This document shows positions 19,431-27,948 of a DNA stretch of 64,000 bases, piece by piece. The translations under genes and the position numbers were made by a program. The DNA lies in NCBI RefSeq assembly GCF_022811845.1, contig NZ_CP064266.1, positions 4,774,001-4,838,000 of the forward strand, in the 5' to 3' direction. The notes under the pieces were generated by a model. That model was given only the letters and a program-made list of their open reading frames with translations. It searched no databases and had not been told where the DNA came from. Every line of letters begins with the position of its first letter. Within the stretch, counting starts at the first letter, position 1. This DNA is from Bacillus pseudomycoides (lineage in GTDB: Bacteria; Bacillota; Bacilli; Bacillales; Bacillaceae_G).

Positions 19431-21431
19431 TTAAAGCATTTCTTTTACTTTACGAACAACATTTTCTACAGTGAATCCATACTCTTCGATAATTTTTTCA
19501 CCAGGAGCAGAAGCACCGAATGTATCGATACCTAGTACATCTCCTTCAAGACCAACGTAACGGTGCCATCCGAAAGTAGCACCCATTTCGATTGCGAAAC
19601 GTTTTGTTACTGCTTTTGGTAATACAGATTCTTTATATTCAGCAGATTGTGCTTCAAAGCGATCCATAGATGGCATGCTGACAACAGCTGCATCAACACC
19701 ATCTTCTGCTAATGCTTTTTGTGCTTCAATCGCTAAGCTTACTTCAGATCCAGTTGCAAGTAGGATTGCATCAGCAGTTTCTTTCTTGCTTGCAGAAATT
19801 ACATATGCACCTTTTGCAACCTTTTCATACGTATCGTCTTTTGCACCTTCTAATGTTGGAAGATCTTGACGAGTTAAGATTAATGCAGTTGGTTTATTTG
19901 TAGATTCTAAAGCTAATTTCCAAGCTGCAACAGACTCGTTACCGTCAGCAGGACGAATAACAGATACATTTGGCATTGCACGAAGCGCCGCTAATTGTTC
20001 GACTGGTTCATGTGTTGGACCATCTTCACCAACAGCAATGCTGTCATGTGTAAATACATATGTTACAGGCAATTGCATTAACGCTGCCAGACGGATTGCT
20101 GGGCGTAAGTAATCAGAGAATACGAAGAACGTACCACCGTAAGTTTTTAAACCGCCATGAAGTGCAATACCGTTCATTGCTGCACCCATTGCAAACTCAC
20201 GTACACCGTACCAAATGTTTTTACCACTGTAATCAGCTCTAGTAAAGTCTTTTTCATTGTTCATGTATGTTTTGTTAGAACCAGCAAGGTCAGCAGATCC
20301 ACCAAAGAATGATGGTACAGCTTCAGCAATTGCATTAATTACAGTACCTGAAGAAGAACGAGTTGCTGTTTTTGATCCTAATTCATAAGTTGGTAAGTTT
20401 TTATCCCAACCTTCTGGAAGAAGACCTTTCATTGCTGTTTGTAATTCATTTGCTAATTCTGGATATGCTTGTGCATATTCACCAAGCATTGTATTCCATT
20501 CAGCTTGTGCTGTTTCACCAACATCTTGCACTGTTTTACGGAAGTTATCATATACTTCTTCTGATACATGGAAGTCTTGTTCAGCTATCCAAGCATACGC
20601 TTCTTTTGTTAATTTTGTTTCATCTACACCAAGTGGTGAACCATGTGAAGCAGATTTTCCTGATTTGTTTGGAGAACCGAAACCGATTGTTGTTCTTACT
20701 TCGATTAGCGTCGGGCGTTTTTCGTCAGCTTTTGCTTCTTCAATTGCTTTTGCAATTGCTTCAACATCGTTTCCATCCTCAACACGGATTACTTGCCAGC
20801 CATATGCTTTATAACGATCTTCTACACTTTCAGAGAATGAGCGATTTAAATCGCCATCTAATGAAATATCATTAGAATCGTATAAAACAACAAGTCGACC
20901 TAACCCTAAGTGAGCAGCTAGTGAAGATGCTTCAGCAGAAACGCCTTCCATTAAATCGCCATCACCGCAAATTGCGTATGTATAATGATCAACTACGTTG
21001 TATGCATCACGGTTATATTTCGCTGCTAAATGTCTCTCAGCCATTGCCATACCAACAGCTGTCGAAATACCTTGTCCAAGTGGACCAGTTGTTGCATCTA
21101 CGCCTGCTGTATGACCATACTCAGGATGTCCTGGAGTTTTACTTCCCCATTGACGGAAATTCTTTAAATCATCCATTGTTACGTCGTAACCAGATAGATG
21201 AAGTAGGCTGTATAATAACATTGAACCATGACCTGCAGATAATACGAAACGATCGCGATTAAACCACGTTGGGTTATTTGGATTATGTTTCATAAATTGA
21301 GTCCATAATGTATAAGCCATTGGTGCTGCACCCATTGGCATTCCTGGGTGACCAGAGTTTGCTTTTTCAATCGCATCAATGGATAATGTGCGAATCGTGT
21401 TGATAGAAAGTTGTTCGATTGAATGTGACAT
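19431..21431 (-). CDS. tkt: Transketolase
   Basis: A 666-residue thiamine-diphosphate enzyme of the pentose phosphate pathway. Visible landmarks: SGHPGMPMGAAPMAYTLW near residue 25, the ThDP site GDGDLMEG near 155, and YVFTHDSIAVGEDGPTHEP near 460 in the pyrimidine domain. Length is normal. GAAGGG precedes ATG 21431; the longer frame has no site. It is monocistronic with its own terminator. Confidence 0.95.
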   Translation of the reverse strand: MSHSIEQLSINTIRTLSIDAIEKANSGHPGMPMGAAPMAYTLWTQFMKHNPNNPTWFNRDRFVLSAGHGSMLLYSLLHLSGYDVTMDDLKNFRQWGSKTPGHPEYGHTAGVDATTGPLGQGISTAVGMAMAERHLAAKYNRDAYNVVDHYTYAICGDGDLMEGVSAEASSLAAHLGLGRLVVLYDSNDISLDGDLNRSFSESVEDRYKAYGWQVIRVEDGNDVEAIAKAIEEAKADEKRPTLIEVRTTIGFGSPNKSGKSASHGSPLGVDETKLTKEAYAWIAEQDFHVSEEVYDNFRKTVQDVGETAQAEWNTMLGEYAQAYPELANELQTAMKGLLPEGWDKNLPTYELGSKTATRSSSGTVINAIAEAVPSFFGGSADLAGSNKTYMNNEKDFTRADYSGKNIWYGVREFAMGAAMNGIALHGGLKTYGGTFFVFSDYLRPAIRLAALMQLPVTYVFTHDSIAVGEDGPTHEPVEQLAALRAMPNVSVIRPADGNESVAAWKLALESTNKPTALILTRQDLPTLEGAKDDTYEKVAKGAYVISASKKETADAILLATGSEVSLAIEAQKALAEDGVDAAVVSMPSMDRFEAQSAEYKESVLPKAVTKRFAIEMGATFGWHRYVGLEGDVLGIDTFGASAPGEKIIEEYGFTVENVVRKVKEML

Positions 21432-21789
21432 GCTATTCTTCCCTTCGCTTATATTAGTAAACGTTTTACACATTTATATGATAGCTTCCCACGCAAGATT
21501 ATACAACATGTATCGACAAATATGTTGATGTTTTTTCGAATTTGTTCAAAAAACATACTAAATTTCACAATGTATAGGGTTTCAATCTGCTATACTTTTT
21601 CATTATTCATTTATTGATAATAAAGGGAATTATCTGTATTATCATGCGTGGCTCATAAAAATCTTTAGCAAATATTCTGCCCCCCTCCATACCACTCCTC
21701 TATTTACCATTTATTCACAACATATATAATAGAAATGAATATATATTAATTTTCATCGTATATATCAAATAAAAAATGCGGGAGGAGAA
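21432..21789. other. Divergent intergenic region upstream of tkt
   Basis: It holds the tkt promoter region and the leader of the small + strand gene; no further gene is seen. Confidence 0.4.
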
Positions 21790-22092
21790 ATGATGAGTGA
21801 ACAAGTGGCTTCCTACACCTTTTTAATTGTTTTTTCCCTTATTACAATTAGTTCTATTTACCTTTCAGTAAAATTAAAGTCACCTTATAAATACATCCCA
21901 GGTGTTGTCATGCTTATTCTCTCCATTGGCACGTTCAGCATACTATATTTTGATCGAGGTATAATGATAACGAGTGAAGGATTAGGTTATTTATATAGTC
22001 TCATTGCAATCCTCTTGTTACTTATCGCCAGTATTTCTTTATTCATAGCAATTGCTATTTCTTTTATTTCAGCTTTATTTAGAAAAAATTAA
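21790..22092 (+). CDS. YesK-like small membrane protein
   Basis: A 100-residue protein with three hydrophobic helices; length and layout resemble the YesK family of bacilli. GGGAGGAG lies upstream of two tandem ATGs (21790 and 21793), either of which could start it. No function is known. Confidence 0.5.
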   Translation: MMSEQVASYTFLIVFSLITISSIYLSVKLKSPYKYIPGVVMLILSIGTFSILYFDRGIMITSEGLGYLYSLIAILLLLIASISLFIAIAISFISALFRKN

Positions 22093-22157
22093 CAGTTGTT
22101 ATATCTGAGCACTACGCTCGATAAAAAAATTAAATTCCAAAATGCAAAAGGTATCCT

Positions 22158-22556
22158 TCATTTATATTCTGTATGAACATTAATTGAATCACTGCTTATT
22201 GATGTAACCCCAAGAGCTTGTACGCTTATATGATGATGTAACATTTGCTGACTTACATTCCATTTCACAGACCATCCATCAGTTCCATCAATATCATATC
22301 CAATTAATTGTCGTTCTTTCCATGTACCTGTCCCCGTTGGAACAAGCCAAAACAGCATAGTTTCTGCATGTTTCGCTTTCACATATATTGTAATTTCTTT
22401 CGTTTCTTTTGGAATTGTAACCCAATTGTTTATTTCAGGTATATTTGTATACGTTTTAATAATTTTGGGATCTGGTTCATGTATTTTTGGAGGGTTCACT
22501 ACAAAACAAGTACTTATAACACTACATAAGAACAAATTCTTATAAAAATGAAACAT
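22158..22556 (-). CDS. Predicted exported protein, function unknown
   Basis: A 132-residue protein with a short hydrophobic N-terminus (FLCSVISTCFVV) that may be a signal peptide. A beta-rich remainder follows with Trp residues (WVTIPKETKEITIYVKA). I do not recognise the family. The start has a TAGGATG site. It converges with the YesK-like gene. Confidence 0.5.
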   Translation of the reverse strand: MFHFYKNLFLCSVISTCFVVNPPKIHEPDPKIIKTYTNIPEINNWVTIPKETKEITIYVKAKHAETMLFWLVPTGTGTWKERQLIGYDIDGTDGWSVKWNVSQQMLHHHISVQALGVTSISSDSINVHTEYK

Positions 22557-22678
22557 CCTATCACCTCATAGGATATTAGCCTTCCCTGAAACTTTCCTCA
22601 TATAGATACGAACAAAAATAAATCTAGATTATTTATTATGATTTATCATAAGATAACAAAAAAAGAAGGTTGATTAGC

Positions 22679-24262
22679 TTGAATAAGAACAACATTGTTC
22701 ATATAAACATTCTACTAACAAGCGATATACATGGTACGGTCTATCCGATTCACTATCAAAATAATGAAAATGCAGAAATAGGATTAGCCAAACTTGCAAC
22801 ACGTATCACACAAGAGCGTAACCAACATGAACATGTAATTGTGATCGATAACGGCGATTTTATACAGGGAACTCCATTCACCTATCACTACGCTAAATAT
22901 ATACAGCATAAAAACAATCCAATGTCACTTATCGCTAATTACATAGGTTATGATGCGGCTGTTATCGGAAATCACGAGTTCAACTATGGAATGGGGGTAT
23001 TAAACAAAGCTGTATTAAACTCGAATATGCCTTATCTATCGGCAAATATTTTAAATACACATACAAAGGATCCTTATTTTAGGAAACCCTATATCATTAA
23101 ACACATCCATCCTAATATAAAAGTCGCTATCTTGGGAGTTACAACACATTACATCCCAAATTGGGAGCAGCCAAATCATATTAAAGATTTACTATTTGAA
23201 GATGCACTAAAAACAACAAAAAAATGGGTTTCTCTCATTCATAACCAAGAGCAACCTGACTTATTAGTCGTAGCATATCATGGTGGCTTTGAAAGGGATT
23301 TACAATCTGGAGAACCAACAGAAATTTTAACTGGTGAGAATCAAGGATATGCGATGTGCCAAGAAATAGATGGTATTGATATATTACTAACAGGTCACCA
23401 ACATCGCTCTATTGCAAATACGAAAGTAAATGGTGTAACAGTTGTACAACCCGGATCTAATGGCCATTCATTAGGAAAAGTTCGAGTGGAGTTAGAACAA
23501 AATAAAGATCGATGGATAATTAAAAAATGTCATTCAGAACTGTTGTCTGTTAAAGGCGTTCAAGCAGACGAAAAAGTACTTTCACTTGTATCTGACTACG
23601 AAAATCAAACGCAACAATGGCTAGATCAAGCAATCGGCACCATTATTGGTGACATGCAGATTCACACTGCGATGCAAACACGTTTACAAGACCATCCTTT
23701 TATCGAATTTATAAATAAAGTCCAGATGGAAGTAGCTGGAGTCAATATCTCTTGTACAAGCCTGTTTCATAATGAATCTTCTGGCTTTCCAAAACATATT
23801 ACAATGAGAGATATTGTTTCAAATTATATTTATCCAAACACATTAAAGGTCATACGTATTACAGGAAAAGATATGAAAGATGCTCTTGAACTATCAGCTG
23901 AATATTTCACATTAAATACCGAGGGAGATATTATTGTAAATCTCGCTTACACTACACCAAAACCACAGCATTACAATTATGATATGTGGGAAGGGATTTC
24001 ATATATATTAAATATTTCAAAACCAGTTGGTGAAAGAGTAGTTTCCCTACAATATAACGGATCTCCCATTCACCTTGACCAAGAATTTGACGTAGTCATG
24101 AATAATTACCGTGCTAGTGGTGGTGGAAATTACTTTATGTATCGAAACAAGCCTATCATAAAAGATATACCAATCGATATGTCTGAACTTATCGCGAATT
24201 ACATATTAGAACGGGGGACAATTGAAGCGAAGACCAACCATAATTGGAAAGTCATCAAATAA
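22679..24262 (+). CDS. 5'-nucleotidase/UshA-type metallophosphoesterase, apparently cytoplasmic
   Basis: A 527-residue two-domain enzyme. The metallophosphoesterase domain shows LTSDIHGTV, DNGDFIQGTP, IGNHEFNYG and LTGHQHR (metal-binding Asp/His/Asn). The C-terminal 5'-nucleotidase domain shows ASGGGNYFM. Start is TTG 22679 with AGAAGGT 8 bases upstream. Most UshA/YfkN relatives are exported, but this one begins directly with the catalytic domain, so it probably acts inside the cell on nucleotides or cyclic nucleotides. Confidence 0.75.
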   Translation: MNKNNIVHINILLTSDIHGTVYPIHYQNNENAEIGLAKLATRITQERNQHEHVIVIDNGDFIQGTPFTYHYAKYIQHKNNPMSLIANYIGYDAAVIGNHEFNYGMGVLNKAVLNSNMPYLSANILNTHTKDPYFRKPYIIKHIHPNIKVAILGVTTHYIPNWEQPNHIKDLLFEDALKTTKKWVSLIHNQEQPDLLVVAYHGGFERDLQSGEPTEILTGENQGYAMCQEIDGIDILLTGHQHRSIANTKVNGVTVVQPGSNGHSLGKVRVELEQNKDRWIIKKCHSELLSVKGVQADEKVLSLVSDYENQTQQWLDQAIGTIIGDMQIHTAMQTRLQDHPFIEFINKVQMEVAGVNISCTSLFHNESSGFPKHITMRDIVSNYIYPNTLKVIRITGKDMKDALELSAEYFTLNTEGDIIVNLAYTTPKPQHYNYDMWEGISYILNISKPVGERVVSLQYNGSPIHLDQEFDVVMNNYRASGGGNYFMYRNKPIIKDIPIDMSELIANYILERGTIEAKTNHNWKVIK

Positions 24263-24282
24263 AACAATTCTATTAAAATCAA

Positions 24283-24307
24283 AAAAGATGGGCGCAGCCC
24301 ATCTTTT
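24283..24307. terminator. Convergent terminator
   Basis: Stem AAAAGATGGGC / GCCCATCTTTT with loop GCA. Confidence 0.8.
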
Positions 24308-24545
24308 AATTCAACTTTGCATTATCTTGTTTTTTCAATGCTTTTAATTTCGTCGGTGTAACATCTTTACCTTCTTCGTTAACGACTTTAATGCCTTTTA
24401 ATTCGTTTAACATATTTTGACGAAATCCTTTTAAATATTGTTCACGTAGCGATTGACGCTCACGTTGTTCTTCTTCGGTTAATCCTTCAGCTTTCGCTTT
24501 TTTCGCTAAGAAGTTAATGCGTTCAATGAGTTCGTGACTTAGCAT
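24306..24545 (-). CDS. ynzC: YnzC (DUF896) small protein
   Basis: A 79-residue charged, helical protein. RINFLAKKAKAEGLTEEEQ and RQNMLNELKGIKVVNEEG are the DUF896 hallmarks. It is the last gene of the SOS-linked yneB-ynzC unit. Its function is unknown, though B. subtilis YnzC is a known helical-hairpin protein. Confidence 0.85.
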   Translation of the reverse strand: MLSHELIERINFLAKKAKAEGLTEEEQRERQSLREQYLKGFRQNMLNELKGIKVVNEEGKDVTPTKLKALKKQDNAKLN

Positions 24546-24590
24546 CTCGAATCCCCTTTCTACTTAAAACTGATTATTATCATACAATAG

Positions 24591-25247
24591 TTAGTCTTGT
24601 TTATCAAGCAATTGCTTCGTATATTCCACGTACCTGCGATGTACTGTTGCTTTAGATACATCGTGCCCAAAACCCCGAAGCGTTGCTGCAATTTCCTCAA
24701 ATGTTAATTCATTGCGACGCAGACGTACAATTTCTTCAATCGGCACTTCTTTCTTTTCACGTCCTGTACTTAAATGTCGGTTTTTTAAGTTTTTTTCTGG
24801 ACGAAACCCTCTTTCTACCGCTCTCTGCATTCCACGTTTAATCTTCAAATTATGAATCTTTCTCTGATACTCTTCAACTATACCAATAATATCTAGCACC
24901 ATAGAATCCGAATCAGAAAGCTGTAATTCCCCATTATGCGTATGTGTATACACTTTGATCTCTTCTTTATGTAAACAGTGCATTAAAGCAATCTTTGCAT
25001 TCCCTCTTCCAAGCCGCGTTTCATCTTGAATGAGAAGCACATCAACCTCTTCATCTCGGATCATGTCCAGCACTTCTAATATACCATCTCGTTCAATCGT
25101 ATAGCCGCTTGCCTTCTCCTCAATCACCTTTATAACATTCATTTGATATCGCTCAGCTAAATACAATAATTCATCTTTTTGGCGTGATAATGATGTTTCC
25201 TGTGCTTCTTTCGTTGTGCTTACACGGGCATAAATGATTGCATTCAT
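24591..25247 (-). CDS. yneB: YneB, serine recombinase-family protein of the SOS locus
   Basis: A 218-residue resolvase/invertase fold: AIIYARVST with the nucleophile Ser near residue 10, DETRLGRG, and a C-terminal helix-turn-helix (EIVRLRRNELTFEEIAATL). It is divergent from lexA, as in B. subtilis where the order is lexA / yneA-yneB-ynzC. Here yneB is the first gene; no yneA frame exists in the 142-bp gap. The DNA substrate is unknown. Confidence 0.85.
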   Translation of the reverse strand: MNAIIYARVSTTKEAQETSLSRQKDELLYLAERYQMNVIKVIEEKASGYTIERDGILEVLDMIRDEEVDVLLIQDETRLGRGNAKIALMHCLHKEEIKVYTHTHNGELQLSDSDSMVLDIIGIVEEYQRKIHNLKIKRGMQRAVERGFRPEKNLKNRHLSTGREKKEVPIEEIVRLRRNELTFEEIAATLRGFGHDVSKATVHRRYVEYTKQLLDKQD

Positions 25248-25308
25248 TTTAAAACCCTCTTCCCCATTTCGATTTTTCCTTTAGTGTATCACAAATCGTC
25301 TTTTTGTT

Positions 25309-25322
25309 CGAACTTATGTTTG
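25309..25322. promoter_or_regulatory. LexA operator (SOS box)
   Basis: CGAACTTATGTTTG matches the Bacillus SOS consensus CGAACRNRYGTTYC closely. It lies between the divergent yneB and lexA starts and can control both. Confidence 0.85.
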
Positions 25323-25389
25323 TAGAATGTTTTTTCGCATGTTATACTTATAAATAAGAAAATTGAAAGAAAACGAGGTGTTAAAAAAC

Positions 25390-26010
25390 ATGGAAAAGTT
25401 AACAAAACGCCAGCAAGACATTCTCGACTTCATTAAACTAAAAGTACAAGAAAAAGGTTATCCACCTTCCGTACGCGAAATTGGTCAAGCGGTTGGCCTT
25501 GCTTCTAGTTCTACGGTGCACGGACATTTATCACGTCTAGAAGAAAAAGGTTATATTCGACGTGATCCAACAAAACCAAGAGCCATTGAAATTTTAGGTG
25601 AAGTGAGAATTGAAACAGAAACACAATCAGTTGTTCAAGTCCCAATCATAGGTAAAGTTACAGCAGGTTTACCAATTACAGCAGTGGAAAGTGTAGAGGA
25701 ACACTTCCCACTTCCTGCAAGTGTTATTGCTGGAGCAGACCAAGTATTTATGTTACGAATCTCTGGAGATAGTATGATTGAAGCGGGTATCTTAGATGGA
25801 GACTTAGTTGTTGTTCGCCAACAACATTCTGCATACAATGGAGAAATCGTCGTTGCTTTAACAGAAGATAATGAAGCAACTGTAAAACGTTTTTACAAAG
25901 AAAAAGATCATTTCCGCTTACAACCTGAGAACTCTTCTTTAGAACCAATCATTTTAGATAAAGTTTCTGTTATTGGAAAAGTAATAGGAGTATACCGCGA
26001 TTTACATTAA
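25390..26010 (+). CDS. lexA: LexA, SOS repressor
   Basis: A 206-residue protein: N-terminal winged helix (TKRQQDILDFIKLKVQEKGY) and C-terminal S24 peptidase domain. The self-cleavage Ala-Gly lies in KVTAGLP, the catalytic Ser in RISGDSMIE and the Lys in TVKRFYK. ATG 25390 has CGAGGTG upstream. It represses the DNA damage regulon, including itself through the box at 25309-25322. Confidence 0.95.
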   Translation: MEKLTKRQQDILDFIKLKVQEKGYPPSVREIGQAVGLASSSTVHGHLSRLEEKGYIRRDPTKPRAIEILGEVRIETETQSVVQVPIIGKVTAGLPITAVESVEEHFPLPASVIAGADQVFMLRISGDSMIEAGILDGDLVVVRQQHSAYNGEIVVALTEDNEATVKRFYKEKDHFRLQPENSSLEPIILDKVSVIGKVIGVYRDLH

Positions 26011-26040
26011 AAATAGACCAGTTAGACTGGTCTATTTTTT
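26010..26040. terminator. Terminator of lexA
   Basis: Stem AAATAGACCAG / CTGGTCTATTT with T-run; also convergent to the DUF4097 operon. Confidence 0.8.
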
Positions 26041-26839
26041 AATTCGATTCAATTGTAACGTCTCCTGCAGATGTTTGTCCGCTAATTTTCACACTACCAT
26101 TTCCTAGTGTTACATTTCTATCTTCTTCTTTAAAAATCCTCACGTCTCCTGCAAATGTTTTCCCGCTTATAGTCGCATCTTGAGGTTTCTGAAGTAATCG
26201 AATATCAACTTCTCCTGCAGTTGAACTCGCTTCTAAATCATATTTAGGATCATGATCTACAATATCTACATCTCCACCTGCTGTCTTCGCTACAACTTTT
26301 CCACTTACCTTTTTCATTTTAACTTCTCCTGCTTTTGAAGATCCTTCTACTTTCTTCGCTGTCACTCTCTCTATTTCTACATCTCCACCAAACGTTGTTG
26401 CTTCTACTCGTTCACTTTTAACATCATTTATTGTTATCTCACCTGCAGAAGAACTTACTTTTATTTCTTGATAGGAACGTTCCGGAACAACAATTGTTAT
26501 TCCTGGTGTTTTCAATCCGAAAGATAAAAATGAAAAATCGAATGAAGGGCCTTTTTTTACCTTACCTTGAATTTTTAATGTGTCCCCTTGTTCATCAATA
26601 TTCACTTTTTGTTTTGCAATATCCCCTGATTGTTTTACATAAAAAGAAGAATCATTTCCTTTTTGAACCGTAACATCCCCAGCATCCAAATCAATTTCTA
26701 CATTTTTGATTGCTTCATTTTTAATAACCTTTTCTTTATCTCCCTTTTCCGCAGCATCTACTGCTTTTGTATATGTTTGTGATATACCAATAACTCCAAT
26801 GATGATACAAGCGACAGCTACTAACAATATTTTTTTCAT
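26039..26839 (-). CDS. DUF4097-family beta-repeat surface protein
   Basis: A 266-residue protein: an N-terminal membrane anchor or signal segment (MKKILLVAVACIIIGVIGIS), then a repetitive right-handed beta pattern with recurring SAGE(I/V)..., AGDV and GGDVEI motifs. This is the DUF4097 architecture found with LiaG/YvlB-like proteins. It is the last of three genes with a PadR regulator and a DUF1700 protein, suggesting an envelope-stress module. It lies six bases after the DUF1700 gene. Confidence 0.8.
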   Translation of the reverse strand: MKKILLVAVACIIIGVIGISQTYTKAVDAAEKGDKEKVIKNEAIKNVEIDLDAGDVTVQKGNDSSFYVKQSGDIAKQKVNIDEQGDTLKIQGKVKKGPSFDFSFLSFGLKTPGITIVVPERSYQEIKVSSSAGEITINDVKSERVEATTFGGDVEIERVTAKKVEGSSKAGEVKMKKVSGKVVAKTAGGDVDIVDHDPKYDLEASSTAGEVDIRLLQKPQDATISGKTFAGDVRIFKEEDRNVTLGNGSVKISGQTSAGDVTIESN

Positions 26840-26844
26840 CTCAT

Positions 26845-27387
26845 CTATTCCCCTCTAATCATTTTGAGATTCCAATTGACATAGCCCACACAAATTTTTT
26901 TAAACCCTTTTGTACCATAGTAAGCAACTATACATAACAACAATCCCACCCCAACAAATGTAATAGAAACAAATATATCGAGCCATAAGAAAGTACCTGT
27001 TAGTATCTTAATCACTACTAGCAGCGGCGCCACAACCGAGGCAACACCTCCAACCCAAAGTGAGAATATGAAACTCGCGACTGCAACTAAAGGACCTAAT
27101 ACAATAATAAAGTTTAATAAACTAAGACCAATTGCCGCCATGACAGCTCTTGTTATATTCGAAGCAGACGGATCTTTTTTCATCTCATCAAAACGATATA
27201 CTGCCAACATCTCCTTCGCAATAGCTTTTGGCGATCCAAGCCCTTTTATAATTTCTGCTTCTGTCTTCCCTTCCTCTAATCCAAACTGAAAATGCTCCTC
27301 ATAATCGTATAAGATATCTTGTCTTTCTTCTTCTGGTAGCTTTCTAAGATGTCCCGATAATTCTCGAAGAAATTGTTCTTTGTTCAT
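26845..27387 (-). CDS. DUF1700 (HAAS domain) membrane protein
   Basis: A 180-residue protein: an N-terminal helical HAAS/DUF1700 domain (NKEQFLRELSGHLRKLPEEE ... DYEEHF ... GSPKAIAKEM), then three or four membrane helices. It is normally encoded with a PadR regulator as here, four bases downstream, and may act as its membrane partner. GAGGTG precedes the ATG at 27387; the upstream extension has no site. Confidence 0.85.
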   Translation of the reverse strand: MNKEQFLRELSGHLRKLPEEERQDILYDYEEHFQFGLEEGKTEAEIIKGLGSPKAIAKEMLAVYRFDEMKKDPSASNITRAVMAAIGLSLLNFIIVLGPLVAVASFIFSLWVGGVASVVAPLLVVIKILTGTFLWLDIFVSITFVGVGLLLCIVAYYGTKGFKKICVGYVNWNLKMIRGE

Positions 27388-27391
27388 CTCA

Positions 27392-27703
27392 TTACACCTC
27401 TTCAATAATTTCTTGTACTCCTTTAGCAAAATCACGCCACTCCGTTACAAGTAAATGGAGTTGCTCTTCTCCTTGATTTGTTAATTGATAATATTTACGC
27501 GGTGGTCCTTCTGTTGATTCTTTTAAATACGTTTGAAAGTAACCCTCTTTTGTTAAACGACGTAACAACGGGTATACTGATCCTTCTGAGATTAAAAATT
27601 TATTGGATATTTGCTGAACGAGCTCATAACCGTAGCAATCTTTTCGTTTGACAAGTGCCAGTACACATAGTTCTAGCACACCTTTTTTAAACTGGACGTT
27701 CAA
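27392..27703 (-). CDS. PadR-family regulator
   Basis: A 103-residue winged-helix protein: LELCVLALVKRKDCYGYELVQ and SEGSVYPLLRRLTKEGY are the PadR signature. It starts at TTG 27703 with AAGGAGG seven bases upstream; a TTG start may limit its level. It is the first gene of the PadR-DUF1700-DUF4097 operon and is likely autoregulated through the repeats just upstream. Confidence 0.85.
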   Translation of the reverse strand: MNVQFKKGVLELCVLALVKRKDCYGYELVQQISNKFLISEGSVYPLLRRLTKEGYFQTYLKESTEGPPRKYYQLTNQGEEQLHLLVTEWRDFAKGVQEIIEEV

Positions 27704-27734
27704 AGATCATCCTCCTTTCCAGTCAGTACTATTC

Positions 27735-27798
27735 AATGCAAGGTACCTATTCACCCATAATATACCATTAACTATTGTTCATTGCAAGGTACTATTGA
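27735..27798 (-). promoter_or_regulatory. Repeated operator candidate of the PadR operon
   Basis: Two copies of TGCAAGGTAC(C)TATT lie about 45 bp apart (27735-27753 and 27781-27798), flanking A+T-rich -10-like sequence. Placement directly before the PadR gene suggests autoregulation. Confidence 0.5.
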
Positions 27799-27849
27799 AT
27801 ACATTATGGATATTTTTGTAACTCAATCATAAACAACCTACAACACGTA

Positions 27850-27878
27850 TAACCTCGTCTAATTTTAAGACGAGGTTA
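27850..27878. terminator. Terminator hairpin upstream of the PadR operon
   Basis: Stem TAACCTCGTCT / AGACGAGGTTA; probably ends the pyruvate kinase transcript on the - strand. Confidence 0.65.
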
Positions 27879-27948
27879 TAAAAACACACCATTTTAGCTC
27901 AGATAAGGATCTGTAATAACTACGTGATAAACCCTACAATACTATACA

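Noticed and set aside
20363..20875. 170-codon open frame antisense to transketolase
   Set aside because: It is a Leu/His-rich shadow of a highly codon-biased gene, with no ribosome site; other antisense frames over tkt have the same composition.
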